From NCBI RefSeq assembly GCF_900115975.1, contig NZ_FOYM01000011.1, positions 1-64,000 of the forward strand: a DNA stretch of 64,000 bases. The letters run 5' to 3'. Of this stretch, positions 56,657 to 64,000 are shown piece by piece (within the stretch, counting starts at the first letter, position 1; each line of letters begins with the position of its first letter). The notes under the pieces were generated by a model that worked only from the letters and a program-made list of their open reading frames with translations, was not told the DNA's origin and ran no database searches. The position numbers were made by a program, and so were the translations under genes. The DNA is from Desulfoscipio geothermicus DSM 3669 (GTDB lineage Bacteria > Bacillota > Desulfotomaculia > Desulfotomaculales > Desulfallaceae).

Positions 56657-58204
56657 ATGAACTGGCAGGAAGCGGCACTGGCCGTGGCGGTAGGTGCCGT
56701 TATCGGTTACAGCACCAACTGGATAGCCATCCGCATGTTGTTTCGTCCCCTGCATGAAAAGAAAATAATGGGCCTGCACATACCCTTTACGCCCGGGGTC
56801 ATTCCCCGGGGGAAAAAGCGCCTGGCCGGCAGCATCGGCCGGGTGGTCGGGGGAATGCTGCTGACCGAGGAAAAGGTGGTACAGCATTTGCTGCAGCCCG
56901 AAGTGGAGAAGCAGATGCGGCAATACCTGGCTGCCAGGCTGCGGGAGTTGCGGGACCGGGAGTTTACCGTCGGCGATTTGCTGGGCGACCCCCGGGGGGA
57001 ATCGCGCGCTCGTGAAGAGATTTCTTCCATGCTGGCGCGTGCGGCGGTCAGTTTGCTGCAAAATGCGGAAACCCGCCGGAACCTGGCCCACCGGGCGGCA
57101 GGTATCGCCGGTCACCTCCTGGATTGTCGCGTGGGGCCCACCATGGACAAAGCCGGTATCAATGCCGGAGCGCTTCTGGAAGGGGCGCTTGCCGGTATCC
57201 TGCAGGGGGAAAAGTTTAAGCAGGAACTGCAATGGCAGCTGGCGTGCCGGATCGAGCTGTTTTTAAACAGTTCGGAAAGAATTGGCGATTTTATACCGGA
57301 AGCGGTGCGGGTTGGCGTGCACCGGTTCATTGCCGACCAGGCCCCCCGGATTGTGATAGCCTTTGAGCAGTACCTCAGTTCTCCGGAAACCCAGGCGGCA
57401 ATGAAAAAGCGTATTGAAGATTTCTTTGAGGAAACCGCCATCAAGCGCTTATTAAACGGCATGTTTCACTTGTTCGGCAATGCACCGGATATGCTGGTCC
57501 GGCGGCTGGCCGGGGAAATCAGCCTGTTTCTGGCGGACGAGGGCAACCGGACGGAATTAATCGGGCGTCTGCACCAGTTGGTGGATGAGACGCTGGCAAA
57601 AAGCGTCGAGGAAGTAACTGCCGCGCTGGACGAATCCGGTAAAAAGGAAAAAGCCGGGGAAATCGCCGCCTGGTTGGTGGAAAAAATGGGTGAATCCGGC
57701 TTGCCCGCCGTGCTGGGGGGCACGTTGAACCAAATGCTGGCCGAAAACCGGGAGCGGACCTGGCGGGAGTTAATGCATTTGGATGGGCCGGAACCACTCG
57801 GCCGGCCGGAAAATTTCCTTGCCCGCCTGCTGGAACAATTGTTGAAACGGGAGGAAACGCTCCGTAGCCTGGAGACGCTGATCCGGCGGGAAACCGGGCG
57901 GCTGTGGCAGCTGAATTTGAGCCGGGTTTTGGAACTGCTGCCGGATAGCCTGATAAATGACCCGGGGGACACCGTGTCGGGATTTTACCGGTACCTGGTA
58001 AAGGAGCAGGTGCCGGGGCTGCTGCGGTTTATCGATATCAGCGGCATGGTGCGGCAGCGGGTGGAAGAACTGGATGTGCTGCAGGTGGAAGAAATGCTGC
58101 TGGGGATCATGCGACGGGAACTGGTGGCCATTACCTGGCTGGGCGCGCTGTTGGGGGCCGTCCTGGGGCTGGTTATGGTTGCCATGCAGTACATTGCGAA
58201 ATAA
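56657..58204 (+). CDS. DUF445 family membrane-associated protein
   Basis: 515 residues. A hydrophobic N-terminal segment (about 6-25) is followed by IGYSTNWIAIRMLFRPLHEK and IPFTPGVIPRGKKRLAGSIG, the marks of DUF445 (YheB-like). The middle is amphipathic helical, and a second membrane segment closes the C-terminus (WLGALLGAVLGLVMVAMQYI). Function is unknown. AAGGAAGG precedes the ATG. It ends just before the ilv leader promoter. Confidence 0.8.
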   Translation: MNWQEAALAVAVGAVIGYSTNWIAIRMLFRPLHEKKIMGLHIPFTPGVIPRGKKRLAGSIGRVVGGMLLTEEKVVQHLLQPEVEKQMRQYLAARLRELRDREFTVGDLLGDPRGESRAREEISSMLARAAVSLLQNAETRRNLAHRAAGIAGHLLDCRVGPTMDKAGINAGALLEGALAGILQGEKFKQELQWQLACRIELFLNSSERIGDFIPEAVRVGVHRFIADQAPRIVIAFEQYLSSPETQAAMKKRIEDFFEETAIKRLLNGMFHLFGNAPDMLVRRLAGEISLFLADEGNRTELIGRLHQLVDETLAKSVEEVTAALDESGKKEKAGEIAAWLVEKMGESGLPAVLGGTLNQMLAENRERTWRELMHLDGPEPLGRPENFLARLLEQLLKREETLRSLETLIRRETGRLWQLNLSRVLELLPDSLINDPGDTVSGFYRYLVKEQVPGLLRFIDISGMVRQRVEELDVLQVEEMLLGIMRRELVAITWLGALLGAVLGLVMVAMQYIAK

Positions 58205-58216
58205 GGTTAAAAACGG

Positions 58217-58245
58217 TTGACCTGTATAGCACTTTACTGTATACT
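58217..58245 (+). promoter_or_regulatory. Promoter of the ilv leader and operon
   Basis: TTGACC (58217-58222), 17 bases, TATACT (58240-58245). It is placed to start transcription around 58252, just before the T-box stem I. Confidence 0.85.
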
Positions 58246-58251
58246 ATGTTG

Positions 58252-58552
58252 TAAGTTTTTATCCGCAAAGGTCATGAAGGGGAGCAAAACCTGCTAGCCG
58301 CGCCACAGAGAGCTGGGGTAGCTGAAATCCAGCGCCGGAACAGGTTGAGAGATCGCCCCGGAACTGCCCTGTCGAAAGGCCTGTGCCCGGTAGGCAGGGT
58401 CGGGAAAAGCGGCCCGTTATGTTCCGCTGTGTCGATGGACACACCGAGTGGCTTTTTGCTGTGAGGCGAAAAGCAAACAGGGTGGTACCGCGTGAGGAAT
58501 TGTGCCTCTCGTCCCTGGTAGTTTATGGCTGCCAGGTGCGGGAGGCTTTTAA
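58252..58552 (+). ncRNA. T-box leader, isoleucine (ATC) specifier, upstream of ilvE
   Basis: The T-box sequence AGGGTGGTACCGCG (58479-58492) is complete. Stem I is recognisable: GGGG/CCCC and CCTG/CAGG helices enclose the specifier loop TTGAGAGATCG, and ACAGAGAG with GCTGAAA (58306-58327) is the GA motif region. ATC at 58352-58354, followed by a purine before the lower helix, is the best specifier, pointing to tRNA-Ile. A terminator closes it. Uncharged tRNA-Ile would pair with the TGGTA bulge and prevent termination. Confidence 0.92.
58504..58552 (+). terminator. T-box terminator
   Basis: GCCTC...CCTGG pairs with CCAGG...GAGGC, followed by TTTTAAATTTT. The competing antiterminator uses the T-box sequence just upstream. 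Confidence 0.85.
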
Positions 58553-58575
58553 ATTTTAATACCGAATTTTTATAG

Positions 58576-58700
58576 AGGGAAGTGTACCTAGGGTTCCGCC
58601 TCGCACGCGAGGGTCTGGACCGAGCGGTACAGGCCGCCGGCGGATGTTCCCGGAGGTTACACCGTGGGGATAAAAGACCCAAGCGGATAGGTTCCACTCT
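58576..58700 (+). ncRNA. ykkC-class riboswitch aptamer, probably ppGpp (subtype 2a)
   Basis: The class signatures are present: GTACCTAGGGTTCCG (58584-58598), GTCTGGACCGAGCGGTAC (58613-58630) and, near the 3' end, GTGGGGATAAAAGACCC (58664-58680). ykkC RNAs divide into guanidine-I, ppGpp, PRPP and others. Placement before branched-chain amino acid genes is characteristic of the ppGpp type, so that ligand is inferred from context. It comes after the T-box terminator, making a tandem leader. Confidence 0.85.
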
Positions 58701-58731
58701 TGGAAAATATCAGCGGGGTCTTATTTATTTT
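58671..58731 (+). terminator. Terminator of the ykkC riboswitch
   Basis: AAAAGACCC, itself part of the aptamer's 3' helix, can pair with GGGGTCTTAT (58715-58724), followed by TTATTTTAATTT. Ligand binding should hold the first strand in the aptamer and so allow readthrough (an ON switch). Confidence 0.8.
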
Positions 58732-58775
58732 AATTTAAAAAAAATATAACAGAATTATAACAGGAGTGTGAGGTC

Positions 58776-59654
58776 ATGGGTCTTATAATTTATCTGGACG
58801 GCAAATTCGTACCCGAAGAAGAAGCGGTAGTATCGGTATTTGACCACGGTCTTTTATACGGCGACGGTGTTTTTGAGGGCATTCGCGCCTATCACAACCG
58901 GGTTTTCAAGCTGCACGACCACCTGGTCAGGCTGTATGAATCCGCCCGGACCATCGGGCTGGAAATTTCAATTGGTATGGAAGAAATGCAGGAAGTGGTG
59001 CTGGAAACCCTGCGCCGCAACAACCTGCGGGACGCTTACATACGTCTGGTGGTAACCCGGGGCAAGGGCGATCTGGGCCTTGATCCCCGCAAGTGCCCCA
59101 AGCCGACTGTTTTCTGTATTGCGGCCTCCATTCAGTTGTACCCCGATGAACTGTATGAAAGGGGTCTGGAAATGGTCACCGTGGCCACCCGCCGCAACAT
59201 TCCGGAAGCCTGCAACCCCAGGGTCAAGTCACTTAACTACCTGAATAACATTTACGCTAAAATTGAGGCCAACCTGGCCGGCGTTCCGGAAGCCATCATG
59301 CTCAACCAGGAGGGTTACGTGGCCGAGGCCACCGGCGATAACATTTTCCTGGTGAAAAACGACAAGCTCATTACCCCGCCCATCCACGTGGGGCTTTTAG
59401 AGGGCATTACCCGGAACACCGTCATGGACCTGGCCCGGGCAAAGGGTATTGAAGTGGTGGAAAAGGTGTTCACCCGCCACGATGTGTATATCGCCGACGA
59501 GTGCTTCCTCACCGGAACCGCGGCCGAACTGATCCCCTGCGTCAAGGTGGACGGCCGGACCATCGGCGACGGCAAGCCCGGCGAAGTATTCCGGGGCCTG
59601 CTCAAGGACTTCCGCGAACTGACCAAGATAGACGGCCCGGTGATATTTGAGTAG
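58776..59654 (+). CDS. ilvE: Branched-chain amino acid aminotransferase
   Basis: 292 residues, class IV PLP aminotransferase: DHGLLYGDGVFEGIRAY, the PLP lysine in NPRVKSLNYLNNIYAK (about 150) and EATGDNIFLVKN. It makes the last step to valine, isoleucine and leucine. CAGGAGTGTGAGG precedes the ATG. It is the first gene after the tandem riboswitch leader, ahead of ilvD. Confidence 0.95.
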   Translation: MGLIIYLDGKFVPEEEAVVSVFDHGLLYGDGVFEGIRAYHNRVFKLHDHLVRLYESARTIGLEISIGMEEMQEVVLETLRRNNLRDAYIRLVVTRGKGDLGLDPRKCPKPTVFCIAASIQLYPDELYERGLEMVTVATRRNIPEACNPRVKSLNYLNNIYAKIEANLAGVPEAIMLNQEGYVAEATGDNIFLVKNDKLITPPIHVGLLEGITRNTVMDLARAKGIEVVEKVFTRHDVYIADECFLTGTAAELIPCVKVDGRTIGDGKPGEVFRGLLKDFRELTKIDGPVIFE

Positions 59655-59656
59655 AA

Positions 59657-59686
59657 GTTAGTTTAAACAAGCTTAAGTCTGACCCC
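59657..59686 (+). repeat. 30-nt repeat arm directly before ilvD
   Basis: GTTAGTTTAAACAAGCTTAA then GTCTGACCCC, one base different from the copy before argG. It ends five bases before the ilvD ribosome binding site AAAAAGGAGG. Confidence 0.8.
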
Positions 59687-59705
59687 GTAAAAAGGAGGAT
59701 TCAAC

Positions 59706-61394
59706 GTGCGCAGCGATGCAATGAAAAAGGGACTGGAAAAGGCGCCCCACCGCTCACTGTTCAAGGCGCTGGGGATGACGGACCAGGAACTGGAACGTCC
59801 CATGATCGGAGTAGTCAATTCTTTCAACGAAATAGTGCCAGGACACATGCACCTGCGGGAACTCACCGAAGCGGTCAAGGCCGGCGTCAGAATGAACGGC
59901 GGCACCCCCGTGGAATTTCCCGCCATCGCGGTGTGCGACGGTATTGCCATGAACCACGCCGGGATGAAATACTCCCTGGCCAGCCGGGAAATTATCGCCG
60001 ATTCGGTGGAAGTAATGAGCATGGCTCACCCCTTCGACGGGCTGGTGCTGGTCACCGCCTGCGACAAGGTGGTGCCCGGCATGCTCATGGCCGCGGCCCG
60101 GCTTGACATCCCCGCCATCGTGGTCAGTGGCGGTCCCATGCTGGCCGGTCGGCACGGGGGGCGGGATCTGGCCCTGACCAACATTTTTGAAGCTGTTGGC
60201 GCGGTGCGGGCCGGCAAGATTACCGAAACCGAGCTGGCGGAAATCGAAGAGTCGGTCTGTCCCGGGTGCGGTTCCTGCGCGGGCATGTTCACTGCCAATT
60301 CCATGAACTGTCTTACCGAAGCCCTGGGGATGGCCCTGCCCGGCAACGGTACATTGCCGGCGGTATCGGCGGCGCGGCGGCGCCTGGCCAAGCTGACCGG
60401 TATGCGGGTCGTGGATCTGGTCAGGGAAAATGTCCGGCCTTCGGACATTATGACTGAGAAGGCTTTTACCAACGGACTCGCCCTGGACATGGCGCTGGGC
60501 TGTTCCACCAATACGGTGCTGCACCTGCCTGCCATTGCCCACGAGGCCGGGGTGGCCATCAATTTAGATCAAATCAACCGGATCAGCGAAAAGACACCCA
60601 ACCTGTGCAAGTTGAGTCCCATAGGGCCGCATTTCATGCAGGACTTGAACGAAGCCGGCGGCGTATCCGCAGTTCTGCGAGAACTGGCCGACCACGGCCT
60701 GGTTGACGGCAGCGCCCTGACCGTAACCGGCAAGAGTTTGAGAGAAAATATAGCCGGCGCCGTTATCCACCGCGGCGACGTCATTCGCAGCGTGAAGGAA
60801 CCATACAGTTCCAGCGGCGGTATCGCCGTGCTTTACGGCAACCTGGCCCCCGGCGGGGCGGTGGTGAAAAAAGCCGGGGTGGCGCCGGAAATGCTCAAAC
60901 ATCGCGGTCCGGCCCGGGTATATAATTCCGAGGAAGAGGCCGTGCAGGCCCTGATGAACCAGGAAATCCAAAAGGGTGACGTTATCGTTATCAGGTACGA
61001 AGGTCCCAAGGGCGGCCCGGGTATGCGGGAAATGCTCACCCCCACCGCCACGGTGGCGGGCCTGGGACTGGATAAGGATGTGGCCCTGATCACCGACGGG
61101 CGTTTCAGCGGCGCCACCCGGGGGGCGTCCATCGGTCACGTCACCCCGGAAGCCGCCGAGGGTGGCCCCATAGCCGTACTGCAAGATGGCGACGTCGTTG
61201 AAATAAACATACCCGAATGCCGGCTAAATGTTGAGTTAAGCGATGAAGAACTGTCCGCCCGGCTGGGCAAATGGGTGAAACCGGAACCCCGGGTGCAGAA
61301 AGGCTACCTGGCCCGTTACGCGCAAGCCGTTACTTCGGCCGGCACGGGGGCTGTTTTAAGGAAAGGGGACGGACCTTGGGGTGAGGACGGATAA
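59706..61394 (+). CDS. ilvD: Dihydroxy-acid dehydratase
   Basis: 562 residues, GTG start behind AAAAGGAGG. The iron-sulfur ligands are in ACDKVVPGM and [17 protein letters not shown]. It dehydrates dihydroxy acids in valine and isoleucine synthesis. The last ten codons ([10 protein letters not shown]) are encoded by the start of the GGGGACGGACC repeat array, so the natural C-terminus has probably been replaced or extended. Confidence 0.95.
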   Translation: MRSDAMKKGLEKAPHRSLFKALGMTDQELERPMIGVVNSFNEIVPGHMHLRELTEAVKAGVRMNGGTPVEFPAIAVCDGIAMNHAGMKYSLASREIIADSVEVMSMAHPFDGLVLVTACDKVVPGMLMAAARLDIPAIVVSGGPMLAGRHGGRDLALTNIFEAVGAVRAGKITETELAEIEESVCPGCGSCAGMFTANSMNCLTEALGMALPGNGTLPAVSAARRRLAKLTGMRVVDLVRENVRPSDIMTEKAFTNGLALDMALGCSTNTVLHLPAIAHEAGVAINLDQINRISEKTPNLCKLSPIGPHFMQDLNEAGGVSAVLRELADHGLVDGSALTVTGKSLRENIAGAVIHRGDVIRSVKEPYSSSGGIAVLYGNLAPGGAVVKKAGVAPEMLKHRGPARVYNSEEEAVQALMNQEIQKGDVIVIRYEGPKGGPGMREMLTPTATVAGLGLDKDVALITDGRFSGATRGASIGHVTPEAAEGGPIAVLQDGDVVEINIPECRLNVELSDEELSARLGKWVKPEPRVQKGYLARYAQAVTSAGTGAVLRKGDGPWGEDG

Positions 61395-61572
61395 GGCTTT
61401 GGCTCAATATAATAAAAACTGCAGCAGGGGCAAAGGTCCGTCCCCAACGTGTGGAAAGGGGACGGACCTTGGGGTGAGGAAAGATAAAGTTTTATCCCAA
61501 TATAGCAACAACAGCATTAGGATCAAAGGTCCGTCCCCAACGTGTGAAAGGGGACGGACCTTGGGGTGAGGA
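61362..61572. repeat. Array of palindromic GGGGACGGACC repeats between ilvD and ilvB
   Basis: AAAGGGGACGGACCTTGGGG occurs at 61362, 61455 and 61547 (period 92-93). Its inverted form, AAAGGTCCGTCCCCAACGTG, lies near the end of each unit (61432 and 61525). Two full units and a third start are visible, with diverged middles. Each unit can form a long hairpin. The apparent short frames here on both strands are repeats, not genes. Confidence 0.88.
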
Positions 61573-61636
61573 CGAGTAAGGCTATGTCGTTTCATAAATG
61601 CACAGGTGATAAAGATTTAACCGGAGGTGAAGGGGT

Positions 61637-63295
61637 ATGAAAAAGACCGGGGCGGAAATCCTGGTACAAAGTCTCCTGGCCGAGGGGGTGGATACTATTT
61701 TCGGCTACCCGGGGGGAATGGTGCTGCCCATTTATGACGCTTTGTACGATGCTGATCTTCGGCATATACTGACCAGACACGAGCAGGGCGCCGCCCACGC
61801 CGCCGACGGTTATGCCCGGGCCTCCGGCAAACCCGGAGTCTGCCTGGCCACCTCGGGTCCGGGCGCCACCAACCTGGTCACCGGTATTGCCAACGCTTAC
61901 ATGGATTCCATACCCATGGTGGCCATTACCGGGCAGGTGGTAACTTCCCTGCTGGGGAAGGATTCATTCCAAGAAGCGGATATTACCGGAATAACTTTAC
62001 CCATTACCAAACACAATTACCTGGTCAAAGATGTTCAGGATTTGGCTCAAACGCTGCGCGAGGCATTTTACATTGCCAGAACCGGCAGGCCCGGCCCCGT
62101 ATTGATTGACATTCCCCGGGATGTATCCGGGGGTACGGCGGATTACGCGGACCCCGGGCCGGCGCGATTGCCCGGTTACAGCGTCAATACCAAACCAGAT
62201 CCGGAACAAGTGGCCAGGGCCGTCAGGGCGATTGAAGAATCCGAGCGGCCCGTTATTTATGCCGGGGGCGGGGTAATTAACGGCGGGGCGCACGAAGAAC
62301 TGCTGCGCCTGGCCGAGATACTGCTGGCACCGGTGGCCACCACCCTGATGGGGCTGGGCGGCTTTCCCGGCAACCACCCGTTGTCGGTGGGTATGCTGGG
62401 CATGCACGGCAGCAAGTACGCCAATTACGCCGTCAGTGAATGCGACCTGCTGATCGGGGTGGGCGTGCGTTTTGACGACCGGGTGACCAGTAAACTGGAG
62501 GCCTTTGCTCCCGGAGCCACAATTATTCACATTGACATAGACCCGGCGGAAATAGGGAAAAATGTGGGCGTGGACATTCCCGTGGTGGGCGACGTCCGCA
62601 ACAGCCTGCAGAAAATAATTGAGTGCTTGCAGCCCAGGTTGGAGAGCCGGTGGCGGGATAAAATCCAGAACTGGAAAAAGGAATATCCCATTGAGTTTGT
62701 GGAAAACGGGCGGCTCAAGCCCCAGGAAGTAATTAAGGAAATGTACAATGTCACCCGGGGCGAAGTGCGGGTGGTTACCGACGTCGGCCAGCACCAGATG
62801 TGGGCCGCCCACTACTACACCTACCACCGGCCCCGCACTTTCATTACTTCCGGCGGCCTGGGCACCATGGGCTTCGGGTTCCCCGCCGCCCTGGGCGTAC
62901 AGGTGGCTTGTCCGGATGAAACGGTGCTTTGTATTACCGGAGACGGCAGCTTCCAAATGAATTCCCAGGAACTGGCCACGGTGGTTCATTATAACCTGCC
63001 CGTAAAAATAGGCATCATCAATAACGGCTACTTGGGTATGGTCCGGCAGTGGCAGGAACTTTTTTATAACCGTCGCTATTCTTATGTGGAAATTACCGGG
63101 CCGGATTTTGTAAAGCTGGCTGAATCTTACGGCGCTGTAGGCATACGGGTCAGCAAAAAGTCGGAAGTCCGGGAAGCCATGGAGGAAGCTATGCGGGTAC
63201 CCGGGCCGGTGGTCATTGATTTTCCGATTGAGCGGGAGGAGAACGTATTGCCTTTTGTTCCCCCCGGTGAACCCATCAACAAAATGCTGGGATAG
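61637..63295 (+). CDS. ilvB: Acetolactate synthase, large (catalytic) subunit
   Basis: 552 residues. The ThDP enzyme marks are FGYPGGMVLPIYDAL, the glutamate in TRHEQGAAHAADGYARA (about 48), and GDGSFQMNSQELATVVHYNL leading to INNGYLGMVRQWQ. It makes acetolactate and acetohydroxybutyrate. GGAGGTGAAGGGG precedes the ATG. ilvH follows after 11 bases. Confidence 0.96.
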   Translation: MKKTGAEILVQSLLAEGVDTIFGYPGGMVLPIYDALYDADLRHILTRHEQGAAHAADGYARASGKPGVCLATSGPGATNLVTGIANAYMDSIPMVAITGQVVTSLLGKDSFQEADITGITLPITKHNYLVKDVQDLAQTLREAFYIARTGRPGPVLIDIPRDVSGGTADYADPGPARLPGYSVNTKPDPEQVARAVRAIEESERPVIYAGGGVINGGAHEELLRLAEILLAPVATTLMGLGGFPGNHPLSVGMLGMHGSKYANYAVSECDLLIGVGVRFDDRVTSKLEAFAPGATIIHIDIDPAEIGKNVGVDIPVVGDVRNSLQKIIECLQPRLESRWRDKIQNWKKEYPIEFVENGRLKPQEVIKEMYNVTRGEVRVVTDVGQHQMWAAHYYTYHRPRTFITSGGLGTMGFGFPAALGVQVACPDETVLCITGDGSFQMNSQELATVVHYNLPVKIGIINNGYLGMVRQWQELFYNRRYSYVEITGPDFVKLAESYGAVGIRVSKKSEVREAMEEAMRVPGPVVIDFPIEREENVLPFVPPGEPINKMLG

Positions 63296-63306
63296 GAGGG
63301 GTAAAT

Positions 63307-63825
63307 ATGCGGCATACCCTGGCGGTGCTGGTGGAAAACAACCCCGGCGTACTGGCCCGGGTGGCCGGCCTGTTCAGCCGGCGCGGGTTTAATATTGACA
63401 GTCTGGCGGTGGGGCGCACCGAGAACCCCGACGTTTCCCGCATGACCATAGTGGTGGAGGGTGATGCCCGGGTGCTGGAGCAGGTCACCAAGCAGTTGCA
63501 CAAGCTGGTGGACGTGATCAAGATCAACGACATCACTGCCGATGAATATGTGGACCGTGAACTGGTCTTAATAAAGGTAAATGTCGGCCCCGCCCAGCGG
63601 GGTGAGGTGATGCAGATCGCCGATGTCTTCCGGGCCCGGATCGTGGACCTGGGCAGGAAGACCTTAACGCTGGAATGTACCGGCAATGACGGTAAAATAA
63701 ACGCCTTTGAGGAATCCCTGCGCCCGTACGGCATCAAGGAGCTGGTTCGTACCGGCAAAATTGCCATGCTCAGGGGCTTCAAGTATACAGGATATCATGA
63801 TAACGGAACCAAGGAGGATAATTAA
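63307..63825 (+). CDS. ilvH: Acetolactate synthase, small (regulatory) subunit
   Basis: 172 residues with an N-terminal ACT domain ([34 protein letters not shown]) and a C-terminal domain ([20 protein letters not shown]). It binds valine and sets feedback inhibition of IlvB. GGAGGGG precedes the ATG. The symbol ilvN is also used for this subunit. Confidence 0.95.
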   Translation: MRHTLAVLVENNPGVLARVAGLFSRRGFNIDSLAVGRTENPDVSRMTIVVEGDARVLEQVTKQLHKLVDVIKINDITADEYVDRELVLIKVNVGPAQRGEVMQIADVFRARIVDLGRKTLTLECTGNDGKINAFEESLRPYGIKELVRTGKIAMLRGFKYTGYHDNGTKEDN

Positions 63826-63827
63826 AA

Positions 63828-64000
63828 ATGGTCAAAGTTTTTTACGATCAAGATGCTGATTTGGCGGTATTAAAAGGGAAAAAGATTGCTGTTATGGGCT
63901 TTGGCAGCCAGGGTCATGCCCAATCCCAGAACCTGAAAGAAAGCGGCCTGGACGTAGTCGTGGGCCTGCGCAAGGACAGCGCCAGTTGGGCCAGGGCCGA
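63828..64000 (+). CDS. ilvC: Ketol-acid reductoisomerase, N-terminal part (3' end outside window)
   Basis: The first 57 or so codons are visible: [20 protein letters not shown], then [20 protein letters not shown] with the NADPH-binding glycine motif. The enzyme isomerises and reduces acetolactate. AAGGAGG lies ten bases before the ATG, just after ilvH. It is cut by the window edge. Confidence 0.95.
   Translation, partial: MVKVFYDQDADLAVLKGKKIAVMGFGSQGHAQSQNLKESGLDVVVGLRKDSASWARA

Noticed and set aside
61362-61572. CRISPR array
   Set aside because: The units are palindromic over most of their length, diverged in the middle and only two to three in number, with no leader or cas genes. A dispersed palindromic repeat fits better.
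61381-61595. Two short overlapping frames (62 and 63 codons) between ilvD and ilvB
   Set aside because: Both are translations of the palindromic repeat units, giving repeated peptides; not genes.

Overview
The window looks like chromosome from a spore-forming, moderately high-GC Gram-positive bacterium, most probably the Desulfotomaculum/Pelotomaculum (Peptococcaceae) lineage. The evidence is the S10-spc-alpha ribosomal gene order followed by ecfA1-ecfA2-ecfT-truA-rplM-rpsI, the sporulation amidase CwlD, a fadN-fadA-fadE beta-oxidation operon, and cysteine-rich (zinc) forms of S14, S4, L24 and L36. The lineage call rests on recognition, not on a database search.

Layout: (1) 1-19905: 3' end of tuf, then a long ribosomal protein cluster with secY, map, a KOW protein, infA, rpoA, the ECF transporter core, truA, rplM and rpsI. 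adk, usually between secY and map, is absent. (2) 20027-27357: cwlD, then on the minus strand a TetR-family regulator and the operon fadN-thiolase-acyl-CoA dehydrogenase, with a perfect 20-nt palindrome upstream of fadN. (3) 27724-45508: accessory and housekeeping genes: an orphan FliK-like/FlhB-C-like pair, a LysE-type exporter, a MEMO-AMMECR1 fusion with its radical SAM partner and a sirtuin, a Ski2-like helicase cut in two by one in-frame TAG, DUF441, a GalT/HIT-like protein, a MarR/ferredoxin pair with duplicated operators, inositol monophosphatase with a gene relic behind it, and a very long beta-CASP nuclease. (4) 45600-56596: arginine biosynthesis argC-J-B-D-F-G, then an AT-rich pair of DUF3231 genes and glpX on the other strand, then argH. 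(5) 56657-64000: DUF445, then a branched-chain amino acid operon ilvE-D-B-H-C whose leader carries an isoleucine-type T-box followed by a ykkC-class aptamer, each with its own terminator.

How parts work together: the arg genes convert glutamate to arginine by the cyclic acetyl route (bifunctional ArgJ), under an ArgR-type box at the argC promoter. The ilv operon appears to need two starvation signals, uncharged tRNA-Ile (T-box) and, by context, ppGpp (ykkC subtype 2a), before RNA polymerase gets through. The TetR protein and palindrome suggest acyl-CoA-responsive control of fatty-acid oxidation.

The most unusual material: the tandem riboswitch leader; the poorly understood MEMO/AMMECR1/radical-SAM set beside a sirtuin; the TAG-split helicase; a 30-nt sequence found directly before argB, argG and ilvD; and palindromic repeat arrays, one of which supplies the last ten codons of ilvD. 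All calls come from reading the sequence; no alignments or folding programs were run.
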